A DNA stretch of 64,000 nt from JAQGMV01 sp963828715 (GCA_963828715.1 CAWHFX010000004.1:124001-188000); one strand, 5' to 3'; shown: positions 1 to 9,847, counted from the stretch's first letter. A program made the numbers and translations. Notes: generated from the letters alone by a model not told the origin.

Positions 1-493
1 CTTCCGCCAGTTGCTCACGCGTGGTGCCGTACTGGTGCATGTGCCGCGCGGCGGCCATTGCGTAGGCGCTGATGGGCAGGATCGGCCGGTAGGGCGATTC
101 GTAATAGTTGTACTCGCGCGGAGATGCAGCGGCGCGCGTCACGGATCGTTGCGTGCTGCCGTATGCAATCACCGCGATCTCGCACAACCCATGCTCGATT
201 GCGGCCTGCGCGTGCGCGACATGCGTCATGAACGACGAGCCGCCGATGATCGTGCCGTCGAAGTAGCGCGGCTTGATCCGCAGGTATTCGGCGAGGGCCA
301 TCGGTGCGAGCCGCGATTGCGTCGCGGCCGCGAAGATGCCGTCGACGTCCGAGAGCTTCAGGCCCGCGTCGTCGAGCGCGCGCAATGTGCCCTGCGCCAT
401 GAGATCGACCGCGCTCGTGTGCTGCGCCACCAGCCCGAGATCGGATTCGGCTGCGCCAACTACGGCGACACTTCCGCGTTGCAGCCCGCTCAT
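1..493 (-). CDS. Thiolase / SCP2-type acetyl-CoA acetyltransferase family, N-terminal part (runs off the window)
   Basis: The frame starts at ATG 493-491 and stays open to base 1, giving about 164 N-terminal residues; the C-terminal end lies outside. The start MSGLQRGSVAVVGAAESDLG and the stretch around DVDGIFAAATQSR are typical of the non-condensing thiolase / lipid-transfer-protein group that pairs with DUF35 proteins. Family knowledge suggests acyl-CoA cleavage or transfer in beta-oxidation-like degradation. The start codon overlaps the stop of the DUF35 gene in an ATGA, so the two are translationally coupled. The catalytic Cys and His region of the C-terminal half cannot be seen here, so whether it is a true thiolase is open. 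Confidence 0.85.
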   Translation of the reverse strand, partial: MSGLQRGSVAVVGAAESDLGLVAQHTSAVDLMAQGTLRALDDAGLKLSDVDGIFAAATQSRLAPMALAEYLRIKPRYFDGTIIGGSSFMTHVAHAQAAIEHGLCEIAVIAYGSTQRSVTRAAASPREYNYYESPYRPILPISAYAMAAARHMHQYGTTREQLAE

Positions 494-873
494 GATGCTT
501 GCTCCGCCGGGGCGAAGACAGGGTAGGGTGGCTGCTTGTCGTCTCCCGGATGCGTGCGGAAGCGGACGCGCATGCCGATCTTCACCGCCATCGGATCGAT
601 ATCTTCGACGCGGCTCATGAGCCGGAAGCCTTCGTCCATGTCGATCAGGGCCAGGTTCAGAGGCGGCTCGTTCCGGTAGTGCACGACGGTCGTCGAATAG
701 ACCGTACCGAGTCCCGTCGATACACGCCACTCGAGCGGCCCGCCCGTCTCGGGTGCGGCGACACGGGGATAGAACACGGGCTTGCCGTCCTGCGTGACCT
801 GATACGCAAGTCGCCCGGCGTTCAGATGCTCGATGTAAGTCCCGAGAGGCGATTGTTCACTCACGTTATCCAT
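490..873 (-). CDS. DUF35 OB-fold protein, thiolase partner (127 aa)
   Basis: A 127-residue acidic protein. The centre (about residues 45-110, with WRVSTGLGTVYSTTVVHYR and GMRVRF) matches the DUF35 OB-fold domain that binds thiolase-like subunits and helps hold acyl-CoA. The N-terminal rubredoxin-like zinc ribbon usually seen in the family lacks its cysteines here; only the general layout remains. A GAGGAG ribosome binding site lies 9 bases before the ATG. It overlaps the thiolase start by ATGA and follows the acyl-CoA ligase by 69 bases, so it is part of the same operon. Confidence 0.85.
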   Translation of the reverse strand: MDNVSEQSPLGTYIEHLNAGRLAYQVTQDGKPVFYPRVAAPETGGPLEWRVSTGLGTVYSTTVVHYRNEPPLNLALIDMDEGFRLMSRVEDIDPMAVKIGMRVRFRTHPGDDKQPPYPVFAPAEQAS

Positions 874-942
874 CTGCGCTTCTCCTCGCTTGCGACAGCC
901 TGGGTTATGCGGCAGCGCTCACATCGCGCTTGCCGTACCGCA

Positions 943-2607
943 TCATGCACCCGCCCGATTCGCAACAGTGCTTTCCGACAGTCCGAAATCAAGCAGTGCC
1001 TGTGCTCGGACCTTGTTCTTCTGCACCTTCGCGCTCCCCGTCATTCCGATGCTGTCGAAGCTCTCGACGATGCGCACGTAACGCGGCACGCGGAAGTTCG
1101 CCATGCGCGACCTGCTCCAGGCGATGATATCTTCGGGCGTCGCGGACGCGCCTTCCTTGAGCACGATGTAAGCCGCGGGCACCTCGAGAAGACGCGCATC
1201 CGGCACGCCGACGACCTGAGCCTGTTTGATCCCGGGGTGGCGTTGGAGAACGTCCTCGACCTCGGCCGGTGCCACGTTCTCGCCACCGACACGAAACACG
1301 TCCTTCATGCGCGTGACGAAGCGCAGCCGGCCCTCGTCATCCATCATGCCGTAATCGCCGGTGTGAAGCCAGCCGTCGGCGTCGATCGCGCGCGCCGTTT
1401 CCTCGGGCATCTTGTAGTAGGCCTTCATGACACTCCAGCCGCGCACCCGTATTTCGCCCAATGCGCCGCACGGTGCGTCGTTGCCCGTTGCGGGATCACT
1501 GATGGTCACATCCAGTCCATCGAGCACGTGTCCCCAGCCGGCGATGCGTTTCTCGAGATCGTCGTCGTACCAAGACATGCAGACGTTCGGCGATGCTTCG
1601 GAGAGGCCATACGCCTGACAGAGGCCCGTTACGCCCATGCGTTCCACGATCTGCCGGGAAACTTCGGGACCCGCTGAGGCCCATCCGCCGCGCACGGCGA
1701 GTTTGCGCGGATCGAAGTCAGGATGGTCGAGCATCATGAGGAACATGGTGTCGTTCCCCGATGTATGTGTGCACTGCTCATCCGCCATGATGCGCAATGC
1801 TTCGCCGGCGTCGAACGTCGGAGACGAGATGAGACATGCGCCGACCGCGAGGCTCGCAAGCAGCGACAGCGTGGTTCCGGCCACGTGATAGAACGGCCGC
1901 GCGCTGTAGTAGCGGTCACCGCAGCGCAGATTGAAGCGCTCTGCCACGGACGCCGCGTTCCGGAGCATGTTGTCGTGCGTAAGCATGACGCCCTTGGGGT
2001 AAGACGTCGTTCCGGACGTGAACTGCATGAGCAGTACGTCACCGGGAATCACTTCGTCGAACTCCGGTTCGTCCCATGTCGCGCCGAGCGCGAGCATGTC
2101 GGTGAGGCGCAGCGCACCCTTGGGCACATCGGAGCCGACGACGACCACCGTACTCAGCAAGGGCAGTGCAGGGTCAGGCAACTGCGCGTCGACTCCGGGA
2201 ATGACCGCGCGCAGCATCGCGACGTAGTCGATCTTGAGGAAACGATCGGCGACGAGAAGCAGTTTCGCGTCGGATTGTCTGAGGCAGTACGCCAGCTCGT
2301 CGGCCTTGAAGCGCGTGTTCACCGGCACGGTTACCGCGCCGATGCTCGCCGCTGCATAGAAGAACACCACCCACTCCACGCAGTTGCCCATGCACACGGC
2401 GACGTGGTCGCCGCGTCGCAACCCCAGCGCGCGCAAACCGTGCGCCATCTCCGCCACCTGGTCGGCCAGTGCCCCGTACGTGAGGCGCTTTCCGTCGATG
2501 ACGAGCGCTTCGCGCTGAGGCGCGAGATGGGCGTTGCGCACGAGCACGTCCGCGAGCACTTGCGCGCTCCAGTGAAGATCGCGGTCGACGTGCTTATCGG
2601 CCTTCAT
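943..2607 (-). CDS. Acyl-CoA ligase, AMP-forming (554 aa)
   Basis: ANL superfamily adenylating enzyme that would activate a carboxylic acid with ATP and CoA. The AMP-binding P-loop FTSGTTSYPKGVMLTH is near residue 190, the YGLSEASPNVC region near 320, the GWLHTGDYG motif near 410 and the C-terminal hinge RMKDVFRVGGENVAPAEVE near 430, all in order, so it looks complete. The start chosen is MKADKHVD at 2607, which overlaps the end of the MaoC gene by 14 bases; ATG 2616 is an alternative. The substrate cannot be told from sequence. Its neighbours (MaoC hydratase, DUF35, thiolase) point to degradation of a fatty or cyclic acid through CoA thioesters. Confidence 0.9.
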   Translation of the reverse strand: MKADKHVDRDLHWSAQVLADVLVRNAHLAPQREALVIDGKRLTYGALADQVAEMAHGLRALGLRRGDHVAVCMGNCVEWVVFFYAAASIGAVTVPVNTRFKADELAYCLRQSDAKLLLVADRFLKIDYVAMLRAVIPGVDAQLPDPALPLLSTVVVVGSDVPKGALRLTDMLALGATWDEPEFDEVIPGDVLLMQFTSGTTSYPKGVMLTHDNMLRNAASVAERFNLRCGDRYYSARPFYHVAGTTLSLLASLAVGACLISSPTFDAGEALRIMADEQCTHTSGNDTMFLMMLDHPDFDPRKLAVRGGWASAGPEVSRQIVERMGVTGLCQAYGLSEASPNVCMSWYDDDLEKRIAGWGHVLDGLDVTISDPATGNDAPCGALGEIRVRGWSVMKAYYKMPEETARAIDADGWLHTGDYGMMDDEGRLRFVTRMKDVFRVGGENVAPAEVEDVLQRHPGIKQAQVVGVPDARLLEVPAAYIVLKEGASATPEDIIAWSRSRMANFRVPRYVRIVESFDSIGMTGSAKVQKNKVRAQALLDFGLSESTVANRAGA

Positions 2608-3466
2608 CCGGCGCAATTTCGGCGCGGCCGTTGTTCAGAACGGTCACGTTGCGTGACGGCACCGTCGAGCGGAAGCTCGCGACCGAGCCGTCGAGCCAGA
2701 TCTCCGTGCGGATGATTTCGCCGGGATAAACGGGGGAGGAGAAGCGGCCTTCCATGGTCATGAGACGCGAGGCGTCGTACGCGCAGCACGTTTTGAGCAG
2801 GGCGTGGCCCGCGATGCTGAAGGTGCAGCGGCCGTGCAGAATCGGCATCTTGAAACCGGCTTTCTTCGCGTAGTCCGGATCCGCATGAAGCGGGTTGTAA
2901 TCGCCCGAAAGGCGGTAGATCAGGGCGGCCTGAGGCAGCGTCGCGAGATCGCATGTGATATCGGGCGTTCTTTCCGGCAACCGGTGAGGCTCTCGTACCG
3001 GACCCGAGGGGCCGCCGAACCCGCCATCCGCGCGGCAGAAAGAGGTGGTGGTCAGCTCGCAGTAAACGACCCCGCTCGATTTGTCGCGGACGGTGCTCCG
3101 GGTGAAGACCAGCGCGCCTCTGTCCTTGCCCTTGTCGATTACGCTTTCGATTTCAGTGTGTCCGATCACCGTGCCTTCGACCGGCAATGCACGCCGGATG
3201 TTGAAGCCCTGTTCGCCATGCACGACGTGGCTGCGCGTGATGTCGACGTCGGCCTGCACGTGCCATGCGCCGGGATAGCCCAGAATGATTGCCATGCTCG
3301 GCAGCGCGACGAGCTTCTCCTCGTAGACATACTTGAGCTGATCGGGATCGCACGGATCGCTGCCGAGTCCGACGCCCAGCGCGTAAAGCATGGTGTCGCG
3401 CCGCGTAAGCCGCTGCTCTACATCGGGGATCTTGTAATTGACGAGCTTCTCGTAATTGAGAGGCAT
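2594..3466 (-). CDS. MaoC-like dehydratase, double hotdog (290 aa)
   Basis: Two hotdog halves: an N-terminal FAS1-DH-like half (residues about 1-140) and a C-terminal MaoC half with the hydratase-2 signature YRLSGDYNPLHADPDYA followed by GFKMPILHG. Asp and His of this signature are the catalytic pair in (R)-specific enoyl-CoA hydratases, so hydration of a 2-enoyl-CoA is expected. The start MPLNYEKL at 3466 was preferred to the upstream ATG at 3544, because the extra 26 residues are arginine/proline-rich and do not look like the family. First gene of the acyl-CoA operon. Confidence 0.88.
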   Translation of the reverse strand: MPLNYEKLVNYKIPDVEQRLTRRDTMLYALGVGLGSDPCDPDQLKYVYEEKLVALPSMAIILGYPGAWHVQADVDITRSHVVHGEQGFNIRRALPVEGTVIGHTEIESVIDKGKDRGALVFTRSTVRDKSSGVVYCELTTTSFCRADGGFGGPSGPVREPHRLPERTPDITCDLATLPQAALIYRLSGDYNPLHADPDYAKKAGFKMPILHGRCTFSIAGHALLKTCCAYDASRLMTMEGRFSSPVYPGEIIRTEIWLDGSVASFRSTVPSRNVTVLNNGRAEIAPDEGR

Positions 3467-3602
3467 GAGCAGATCTCGATCGGGGCGTTCGGTGTGGGAG
3501 TGCGCAGGTGCGGCTGGGAGCGCCGGTTCATGCTCGCCACGCAACAGGCGATGCGAATATTAGCACGGGCACCGCGCTCGACGCCGGGCGCAGGCGCGCG
3601 CG

Positions 3603-4834
3603 TTACCGCGCCGCGGGCTTGCGGAAGATCACGATTCGATTCGTGTTCGTGCCCATGCTGTTGTTGGCGATGCCCCAGATATTCGCCGTCTTCGTGAAGC
3701 GCTGTGTGTTGATCAGCACTGCCTGGCATTCGAAGCCGGCCTCGAGGCCGACCGGCGCGATCACCTCCTCGAGCTTGACCGACGCGCGGCGCACCTCGCC
3801 GACTTCGAACGCAACCCATCCGCCCCGCCGCGTGATTCTGTACAGCTCGACGAAAACGGCCCGCATCGCCGCGGACCATTCCTCGACGCTGCGGATGAGC
3901 GTCATGCGCCGTCCGACCTCGGCGGCATCGAAGCCGTTGAACCAGCAGCGCAGCCAGTTATCTTTCGCATACTGCACCACGTCGAGGAACGGCGGGGACG
4001 TCACGGTGAGCTGCACCCCACGGCTTCCGATCGCACGGCTATTGGCAGCGGCCGCCCTCCAGAAAGCGTGCGTGTGCCGCCGCCCGCCGCAGCCGGTCGC
4101 GCTCGGCTGCCGAAATTCCGCTCTGAAGCTGCACCGACTTGCGCAGGATGAGCTCGCGCACATCGCGGTACTCGGGTTTCTGGTCCGAGGCGCTGGTTGA
4201 TGCGCAACTGGTTCTCGGGTGAGACCGCCTGGTTCGGCGGCAGGGTGTATACGGAGAAGAAGCCGCTCGAGTGACCGGTCAGGCGGTTGGTTGCGACCAT
4301 GCGTATCCAGCGATCGATTGCGTCTTCGCTGCGGGAGCGCCGGCGCGCGTTGAGGTAAGCGCGCAGGTTCAGAAGCTCGCGTTCGGTGTCCGGGTGGAAG
4401 AACATGGAGAGATCGAGCGGCGGACGCGCCCTGCGGCTGAGATCGAGCGCACTCAGGCGCGCGGCGATTTCGCTGACGTGTGGCAATTCCAGACGCGGCT
4501 GAGCGAACACGATCGACAGCGGATTGATGTCGTTCGCGATGACGCGCCGGCCGCGCAGGGCCGCTTCGATCGCTGTCGTGCCACGGCCGCTGAACGGATC
4601 GTAGACGACGTCGCCTTCGACGCTCAGCCGGTCGATGAAGTAGGCAGGCAGCTGCGGCTTGAAGCACGCACGGTACGAGACTTCATGGATCGAGCTTGCC
4701 TGACGCTGCTTGCTCGTCCACAGCTCCTCTTCGTAAACAGGTATGCGCGGGCTGTCCAGGAAGAGCGCAGTGCGCGCGGAGTCGACAACCGCGCCTTGCC
4801 GCGCTTCCGTGCTGTGCGGCTTGATGTCCAGCAT
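3603..4834 (-). pseudogene. Site-specific DNA methyltransferase, frameshifted twice
   Basis: Three pieces in three frames make one protein of about 409 residues. Piece one (from ATG 4834, preceded by GGAGG) carries the SAM-binding motif DPFSGRGTTAIEAALRGR near residue 75. Piece two reads KPEYRDVRELILRKSVQ. Piece three carries the catalytic motif TSPPFLDVVQYAKDNWL. Motif IV as TSPPF suggests an N4-cytosine or N6-adenine methyltransferase. The shifts are near 4188-4191 and 4049-4054; each is repaired by removing one base, after which the length divides by three. No restriction endonuclease is adjacent, so it would be an orphan methylase. Sequencing error is as likely as real decay. Confidence 0.8.
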
Positions 4835-4934
4835 GGACCTGCCTCCGGCGTGACTCGTAAAGGCAGGATCGGTACGCCGTCTGATGCAAAAGTACAATAG
4901 TTGTGCAATGAAGTTCTATGACATGCGCATCGCG

Positions 4935-6173
4935 TCAGCCCGTGAGCTCATCCACGAGCTCGACCCAGTGCCGCACACGCAGTGACGTGGCGCCTTGCAG
5001 ATGTGTCTGGCAGCCGATATTCGCAGTGACGATTTCCTGAGGGTTGTTTTCGTCGAGCGCCGCGATCTTGTTCGCGAGTAACCGCCCGGCGAGCTCCGGC
5101 TGCAGAATGGAATAGGTCCCGGCCGAGCCGCAGCAAAGATGCGTATCGCGCACCGGCACAAGCTCGACGCCAAGTTCCCTCAGGAGAGACTCGACCTGAC
5201 CGCCCAGCTTCTGACCGTGCTGAAGGGTGCAGGGCGGATGATAGGCAATGCGCCTGGCCGTGAGGCGGGAGGAGGGTGGTGGGAGGCGCGAGAGCAGCTT
5301 GCCCTTTTCCGCAACGACAATCTCGCTGATGTCCTTCGCCAAGGCTGAAACGCGTGCCGCTTTCTCCGCGTACAACGGGTCGCGCCCGAGGTGATATCCG
5401 TAGTCCTTCACCATCGTGCCGCAGCCACTCGCGGTCACGACGATCGCTTCATAACCACGCTTCACATACGGCCACCATGCATCGACGTTACGACGCATGA
5501 AGTCGAGCCCTTCGCGTCGTGCATCGAGGTGATGGGAAACGGCGCCGCAGCAGCCTGCCCGGGGCGCGGCTTCCAGCGAGATGCCGAGGCGGTCGAATAC
5601 ACGCGTGGCAGCCGTGTTCGTCGCCGGCGACAGAGACGGCTGGACACAACCTTCGAGCACGAGCATTCGCCGGTCGTGCGATCTCGCAGGCATCGGCGTT
5701 GATCGCGGAAGCAGGCCCGGCAGCTTGCGACGCAGCAGCGGCGGGGCGAATGGCCGGATCAGCCGACCCGCGGCAGCGAGGGGTTTGAACAGCGCGGGCT
5801 GCGTTACAACCGTACGCAGGAGCTTGCGTTTGACCGTGACCGGGCCGGGCCGCTCGACATGTTCATCCACGATGCGTCGGCCGATGTCGAGCAATCGGCC
5901 AAACTCCACGCCTGACGGGCAGGTCGTCTCACACGCACGGCAGGTGAGACAACGGTCGAGATGCAGTTGCGTGACCGCGGTGGCCGGCCGGCCCTCGAGC
6001 ACCTGTTTGATGAGGTAGATGCGGCCGCGTGGGCCGTCGAGCTCGTCGCCCAGAAGCTGATACGTGGGACAGGTCGCGGTGCAGAAACCGCAGTGCACGC
6101 ACTTGCGCAGTATCGCGTCCGCCTCTCTGCCTTCGGGCGTGTCCTTTACGAAGTCGGCAAGGTCGGTTTGCAT
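4935..6173 (-). CDS. glcF: Glycolate oxidase iron-sulfur subunit (412 aa)
   Basis: Iron-sulfur subunit that passes electrons from the FAD subunits of glycolate oxidase to the membrane. Two ferredoxin-type clusters are visible: CVHCGFCTATCP near residue 25 and CLTCRACETTCP near residue 75. Two CCG domains follow, marked by GCCGAVSHHLD and by LCCGSAGTYS. The length equals that of known GlcF. It lies 75 bases after glcE and is the last gene of glcDEF; the methyltransferase start follows 100 bases later. Confidence 0.95.
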   Translation of the reverse strand: MQTDLADFVKDTPEGREADAILRKCVHCGFCTATCPTYQLLGDELDGPRGRIYLIKQVLEGRPATAVTQLHLDRCLTCRACETTCPSGVEFGRLLDIGRRIVDEHVERPGPVTVKRKLLRTVVTQPALFKPLAAAGRLIRPFAPPLLRRKLPGLLPRSTPMPARSHDRRMLVLEGCVQPSLSPATNTAATRVFDRLGISLEAAPRAGCCGAVSHHLDARREGLDFMRRNVDAWWPYVKRGYEAIVVTASGCGTMVKDYGYHLGRDPLYAEKAARVSALAKDISEIVVAEKGKLLSRLPPPSSRLTARRIAYHPPCTLQHGQKLGGQVESLLRELGVELVPVRDTHLCCGSAGTYSILQPELAGRLLANKIAALDENNPQEIVTANIGCQTHLQGATSLRVRHWVELVDELTG

Positions 6174-6248
6174 TGAGTGATTGAAAGTCGAAGCGTGGTC
6201 ACGCGAGTCAGGTCAGATGCGAAAGACAAACACCTTCACTCCTTTGCA

Positions 6249-7307
6249 TCAGAGGTCGGCATACAAGCGGCCGGCATTCAGAATGCCGTGCGGATCGAAC
6301 ACGGCCTTCAGGCGTTTGTGCAAGGCATGAAGCGGCGGCGAGAGCGGCTGGAACGTAACGGCGCTCTTCGCGTTCGCACGAAAGAGGGTTGCATGCCCCC
6401 CCGACCTCGATGCTGCATGACGCACAGCGTTTGCGTCGCTGTCGGATGCGACCCAGCGCAGCGCCCCGTTCCATTCGACGAGCTGGGGGCCGGGAAGTTC
6501 GAGGGGCGGCGCTGTCGGCCGCAGCGACAGGCGCCATAGCGTCGGCGCGCGCGTGAAGAAGTCGAGCTCGTGTTCACGCACGTCGGTCCAGAAGCGCTCC
6601 GCCTCATCGAGCGACTCGCCGCCGATTTTCTTGCGAGCCCCATCCACCGCGGGCTCCGCACCGGAGAGTCTGACGAAGAGCTGGCCGGCGACATGGCACG
6701 TCGCGCTGATCGGAAGCGCCCTGCCGGCCCAGGCATTCATCTGTCGGAGCGCCTCGGGCTGTGACACCTCCAGGCGCAGGGTCGATTCGGACCGCGGCAG
6801 CGGCAGCGCTTTCAACGAAACCTCGAGAAGCACGCCCAGCGTGCCGAGCGCGCCGACGGAGACACGCGACAAGTCGTAGCCGGCGACGTTCTTCATCACG
6901 CGGCCGCCGAAGTGCAGGTCGGTCGCTCTGCCGTCCAGCAGCCGTACACCGAGGATGAAATCGCGTACCGACCCGACAAACGCACGCCGAGGTCCTGAAA
7001 GCCCGGCGGCCACACATCCGCCAAGTGTCGCGTGGGCGCCGAAATGGGGAGGCTCGAAGCCGAGCATCTGGCCCTGTGCCTTCATGGTGGCTTCGATTTC
7101 GGTGAGCGACGTTCCGCAGCGTGCCGTCAATACGAGCTCGGTCCGGTCGTAATCGATGATGCCGGCGTACGCACGCGTGTCGAGGACGTCGCCGTGCAAT
7201 GCCTGGCCGTAGAAATCCTTCGTGCCGCCGCCACGAATGCGCAAGGGCTGCCGTACGGCTCCGGCCGCACGAATCGATTCGGCGAGACGTGCGACGATTT
7301 CATCCAT
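6249..7307 (-). CDS. glcE: Glycolate oxidase FAD-binding subunit GlcE (352 aa)
   Basis: Smaller FAD-binding subunit of glycolate oxidase. The PCMH-type FAD motif is seen as RIRGGGTKDFYGQ near residue 25, then LGGCVAAGLSGPRRAFVGSVRD near 100 and VMKNVAGYDLSRV near 140, as in GlcE. The start MDEIVARL at 7307 shares one base with the glcD stop (TGATG), a typical coupled start; the open frame runs further upstream inside glcD but that part is a shadow. Ends with GILNAGRLYADL, the usual C-terminal signature. Confidence 0.94.
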   Translation of the reverse strand: MDEIVARLAESIRAAGAVRQPLRIRGGGTKDFYGQALHGDVLDTRAYAGIIDYDRTELVLTARCGTSLTEIEATMKAQGQMLGFEPPHFGAHATLGGCVAAGLSGPRRAFVGSVRDFILGVRLLDGRATDLHFGGRVMKNVAGYDLSRVSVGALGTLGVLLEVSLKALPLPRSESTLRLEVSQPEALRQMNAWAGRALPISATCHVAGQLFVRLSGAEPAVDGARKKIGGESLDEAERFWTDVREHELDFFTRAPTLWRLSLRPTAPPLELPGPQLVEWNGALRWVASDSDANAVRHAASRSGGHATLFRANAKSAVTFQPLSPPLHALHKRLKAVFDPHGILNAGRLYADL

Positions 7308-8797
7308 CAGAATCGCGGCAGGTCCGGAAACTTGTCTTTGCCGGCGTGCACGTGCATGCGTCCGAATTCGGCACAGCGGTTCAGGGTCGGCACCGCTTTG
7401 CCGGGATTCAGCAGCTCCTGTGGATCGAAGGCGCGTTTGACGGCGTGAAACGTTTCGAGCTCCGCCGGCCTGAACTGCAGGCACATCTGGTTCACCTTCT
7501 CGATGCCGACGCCGTGCTCGCCGGTGATCGTTCCGCCGACTTCGATCGAGAGCGCGAGAATCTCACCGCCCAACTGCTCCGCGCGCTCGAGCTCACCGGG
7601 CTGATTCGCGTCGTACAGAATCAGCGGATGGAGATTGCCGTCCCCGGCGTGAAATACGTTCGGGCAGCGAAGGTTGTACTTGCGCTCGAGCTCCGTTATG
7701 CGCCGGAGAACTTCCGCGATGCGCCGGCGCGGAATCGTTCCGTCCATGCAATAGTAATCCGGCGAGATGCGGCCGGCCGCAGGAAACGCTGCTTTGCGGC
7801 CTGCCCACAGCAGCAGGCGTTCGGCTTCATCGCGCGAGATGCGAACGAGCACGGCGCCGCTCGACTCCATGATGGCCTGCACGCGGGCTGTTTCGTCGGC
7901 CACTTCGTCCTGCGTGCCGTCGGATTCACACAGCAGGATGCTGGCGGCGTCCATCGGGTAGCCGGCATGGACGAAATCCTCGACGGCGCGCGTCGCCGCC
8001 TGATCCATCATCTCGAGACCCGCCGGAATGATGCCTGCCGCGATGATGTTCGCGACCGCCGAGCCCGCCTTCTCGACGTCGTTGAATGCGGCCATGACGA
8101 CACGGGCGCACTCCGGTTTCGGCAGGAGCTTGACGGTCACTTCGGTGACCACGGCGAGCAGGCCCTCGGAGCCGATCATCAACGCGAGCAGGTCGTATCC
8201 GGCGCTGTCGTAGCCGTCACCGCCGAGCTCGATCGTCTCGCCTTCTATCGTGATGGCCCGCACCTTCAGCACGTTGTGCACCGTGAGGCCGTACTTCAGG
8301 CAGTGCACGCCGCCCGAGTTCTCGGCGACGTTGCCGCCGATCGTGCATGCGATCTGACTGGAGGGATCGGGCGCGTAATACAGCCCGTAGGCAGCGGCCG
8401 CTTCCGAGATCGCCAGATTGCGAACGCCGGGCTGAACGCGGGCCGTGCGGGCGAGCGGGTCGATCTCGATGATGCGCATGAGCTTCGCGAGTGACAGCAA
8501 CACGCCGTCACCGAGCGGCAGCGCGCCGCCGGAGAGACCGGTGCCGGCGCCGCGGGCCACCACCGGTACGTGGAGACGGTGGCAGGTCTCGAGCACTCGT
8601 TTCACCTGCGACTCATTGCCCGGCAGCGCAACGACCATTGGTAACTGGCGGTAGGCGGAGAGACCATCGCATTCGTATGGCTGAACCGATTCGCGGTCGA
8701 ACAGCACGGCATCGCCCGGCATGAAGGCGCGCAGTGCGTCCACGACCGCACGCTGGCGGACCACGTCAACGCGAGCAGGTTCGATAACGGAGCTCAT
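7307..8797 (-). CDS. glcD: Glycolate oxidase FAD-linked subunit GlcD (496 aa)
   Basis: Catalytic FAD-linked subunit oxidising glycolate to glyoxylate. The VAO/PCMH fold is shown by RGAGTGLSGGALPLGDG near residue 70 and IGGNVAENSGGVHCLKYG near 150. The C-terminal half has FHAGDGNLHPLILYD and ITGEHGVGIEK, the conserved histidine/substrate region of GlcD and D-lactate dehydrogenases. First gene of glcDEF. No glcC-type regulator is adjacent. A related D-2-hydroxy-acid dehydrogenase is possible, but the three-gene context makes glycolate the best choice. Confidence 0.95.
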   Translation of the reverse strand: MSSVIEPARVDVVRQRAVVDALRAFMPGDAVLFDRESVQPYECDGLSAYRQLPMVVALPGNESQVKRVLETCHRLHVPVVARGAGTGLSGGALPLGDGVLLSLAKLMRIIEIDPLARTARVQPGVRNLAISEAAAAYGLYYAPDPSSQIACTIGGNVAENSGGVHCLKYGLTVHNVLKVRAITIEGETIELGGDGYDSAGYDLLALMIGSEGLLAVVTEVTVKLLPKPECARVVMAAFNDVEKAGSAVANIIAAGIIPAGLEMMDQAATRAVEDFVHAGYPMDAASILLCESDGTQDEVADETARVQAIMESSGAVLVRISRDEAERLLLWAGRKAAFPAAGRISPDYYCMDGTIPRRRIAEVLRRITELERKYNLRCPNVFHAGDGNLHPLILYDANQPGELERAEQLGGEILALSIEVGGTITGEHGVGIEKVNQMCLQFRPAELETFHAVKRAFDPQELLNPGKAVPTLNRCAEFGRMHVHAGKDKFPDLPRF

Positions 8798-8827
8798 GCC
8801 ACCATTGTACGTCTCCCCCCGCGAAGG

Positions 8828-9682
8828 CTAGGCACCCACGAGAAAGACCACCCCGATCACCGAAACGAGGCAGCCGACGATCGTGCGGCGGGACAGCGCT
8901 TCGCTACGGACGAAGACGGCGCTGAAGACGAGCGTGAACACCGGGTAGAGCGCTACCAGCGGTGCGACGACGGATACCTTGCCGGACTTGAGCGCGTGAT
9001 AGAGCAGGAGCAGGGCCGAACCGTTCAGCATGCCTGCTGCGGCGAACCATGCCACCGCACGTGCGCGCACGCTCCGACGCGGCGCGCGCGCCTGGGGCAT
9101 CGTCCAGATTGCTGCGCCCGAGACGGTGTAGCCGATGAGTGTCGCAGCGAACGGGCTCGGCCACAAGTTCAGGCCGAGCTTGCCGAGTGTTTGCGCGAGC
9201 GCCCGCATGGCCGCGCCGGTGAGCGGCAACAGCAGGCGCCAGCCGAGCGACGCGCGGGCCCGCGGCTGCCACGACATCAGTAGCAGCGCCGCTACGATGA
9301 TGGCGCAGCCCGCGATGCCCGGCAGAGTGAGCCGTTCTCCCAGGATCATGACTGCAAACGCGGTGGCGAAAAGCGGTGAGCAGCTCGATATCGACCCCGT
9401 CAGCGTCGGTCCGAGCAGCCGATTCGATTCGTACGTGATCACGGTAACCGCCGCCGGATAGAACAAACCTACCAGCGCGAAGATTGCGGCTGCGGTGAGA
9501 TGCCATCCGCTCACGTCGAGGAGAAAGGGCGCCAGCGCCCACATGAGGATCGCTGTCGTGCTCAAACTGATGCGCGCTGCACCATGGGTCGGCGCATGCG
9601 CGAGGCCGAAGTGGACCACGATCAGAGCGCCGCCGAAACACGCAGCCGAGAGCAGCGCGAGAAGAGCGGGCGGCAGAGGCAT
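8828..9682 (-). CDS. DMT/EamA family transporter (284 aa)
   Basis: Hydrophobic protein with about ten membrane segments in two EamA repeats; the segment NRLLGPTLTGSISSCSPLF closes the first helix bundle and GSALLLLYHALKSGKVSVV sits in the second. Start MPLPPALLALL at 9682 was chosen because the earlier part of the frame is arginine-rich and has no family resemblance. No clear ribosome site precedes it. Drug/metabolite exporter of unknown substrate. It runs toward glcD and ends 31 bases before it. Confidence 0.85.
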   Translation of the reverse strand: MPLPPALLALLSAACFGGALIVVHFGLAHAPTHGAARISLSTTAILMWALAPFLLDVSGWHLTAAAIFALVGLFYPAAVTVITYESNRLLGPTLTGSISSCSPLFATAFAVMILGERLTLPGIAGCAIIVAALLLMSWQPRARASLGWRLLLPLTGAAMRALAQTLGKLGLNLWPSPFAATLIGYTVSGAAIWTMPQARAPRRSVRARAVAWFAAAGMLNGSALLLLYHALKSGKVSVVAPLVALYPVFTLVFSAVFVRSEALSRRTIVGCLVSVIGVVFLVGA

Positions 9683-9847
9683 CTGCCGGAATATAGCATC
9701 GCGCGATAGTGTCACCGCGCGGCGCGGCAAGGCGCGCCGTGGCGATCGCGCCTGCCCTGGAATCATTCTGTCCAGGGTGGCGCACGGATATCAACGAACG
9801 CCGCGCGCTTGCTTCGTCAGGGCCGGTGTCGGAACGACAGCGCGGGA

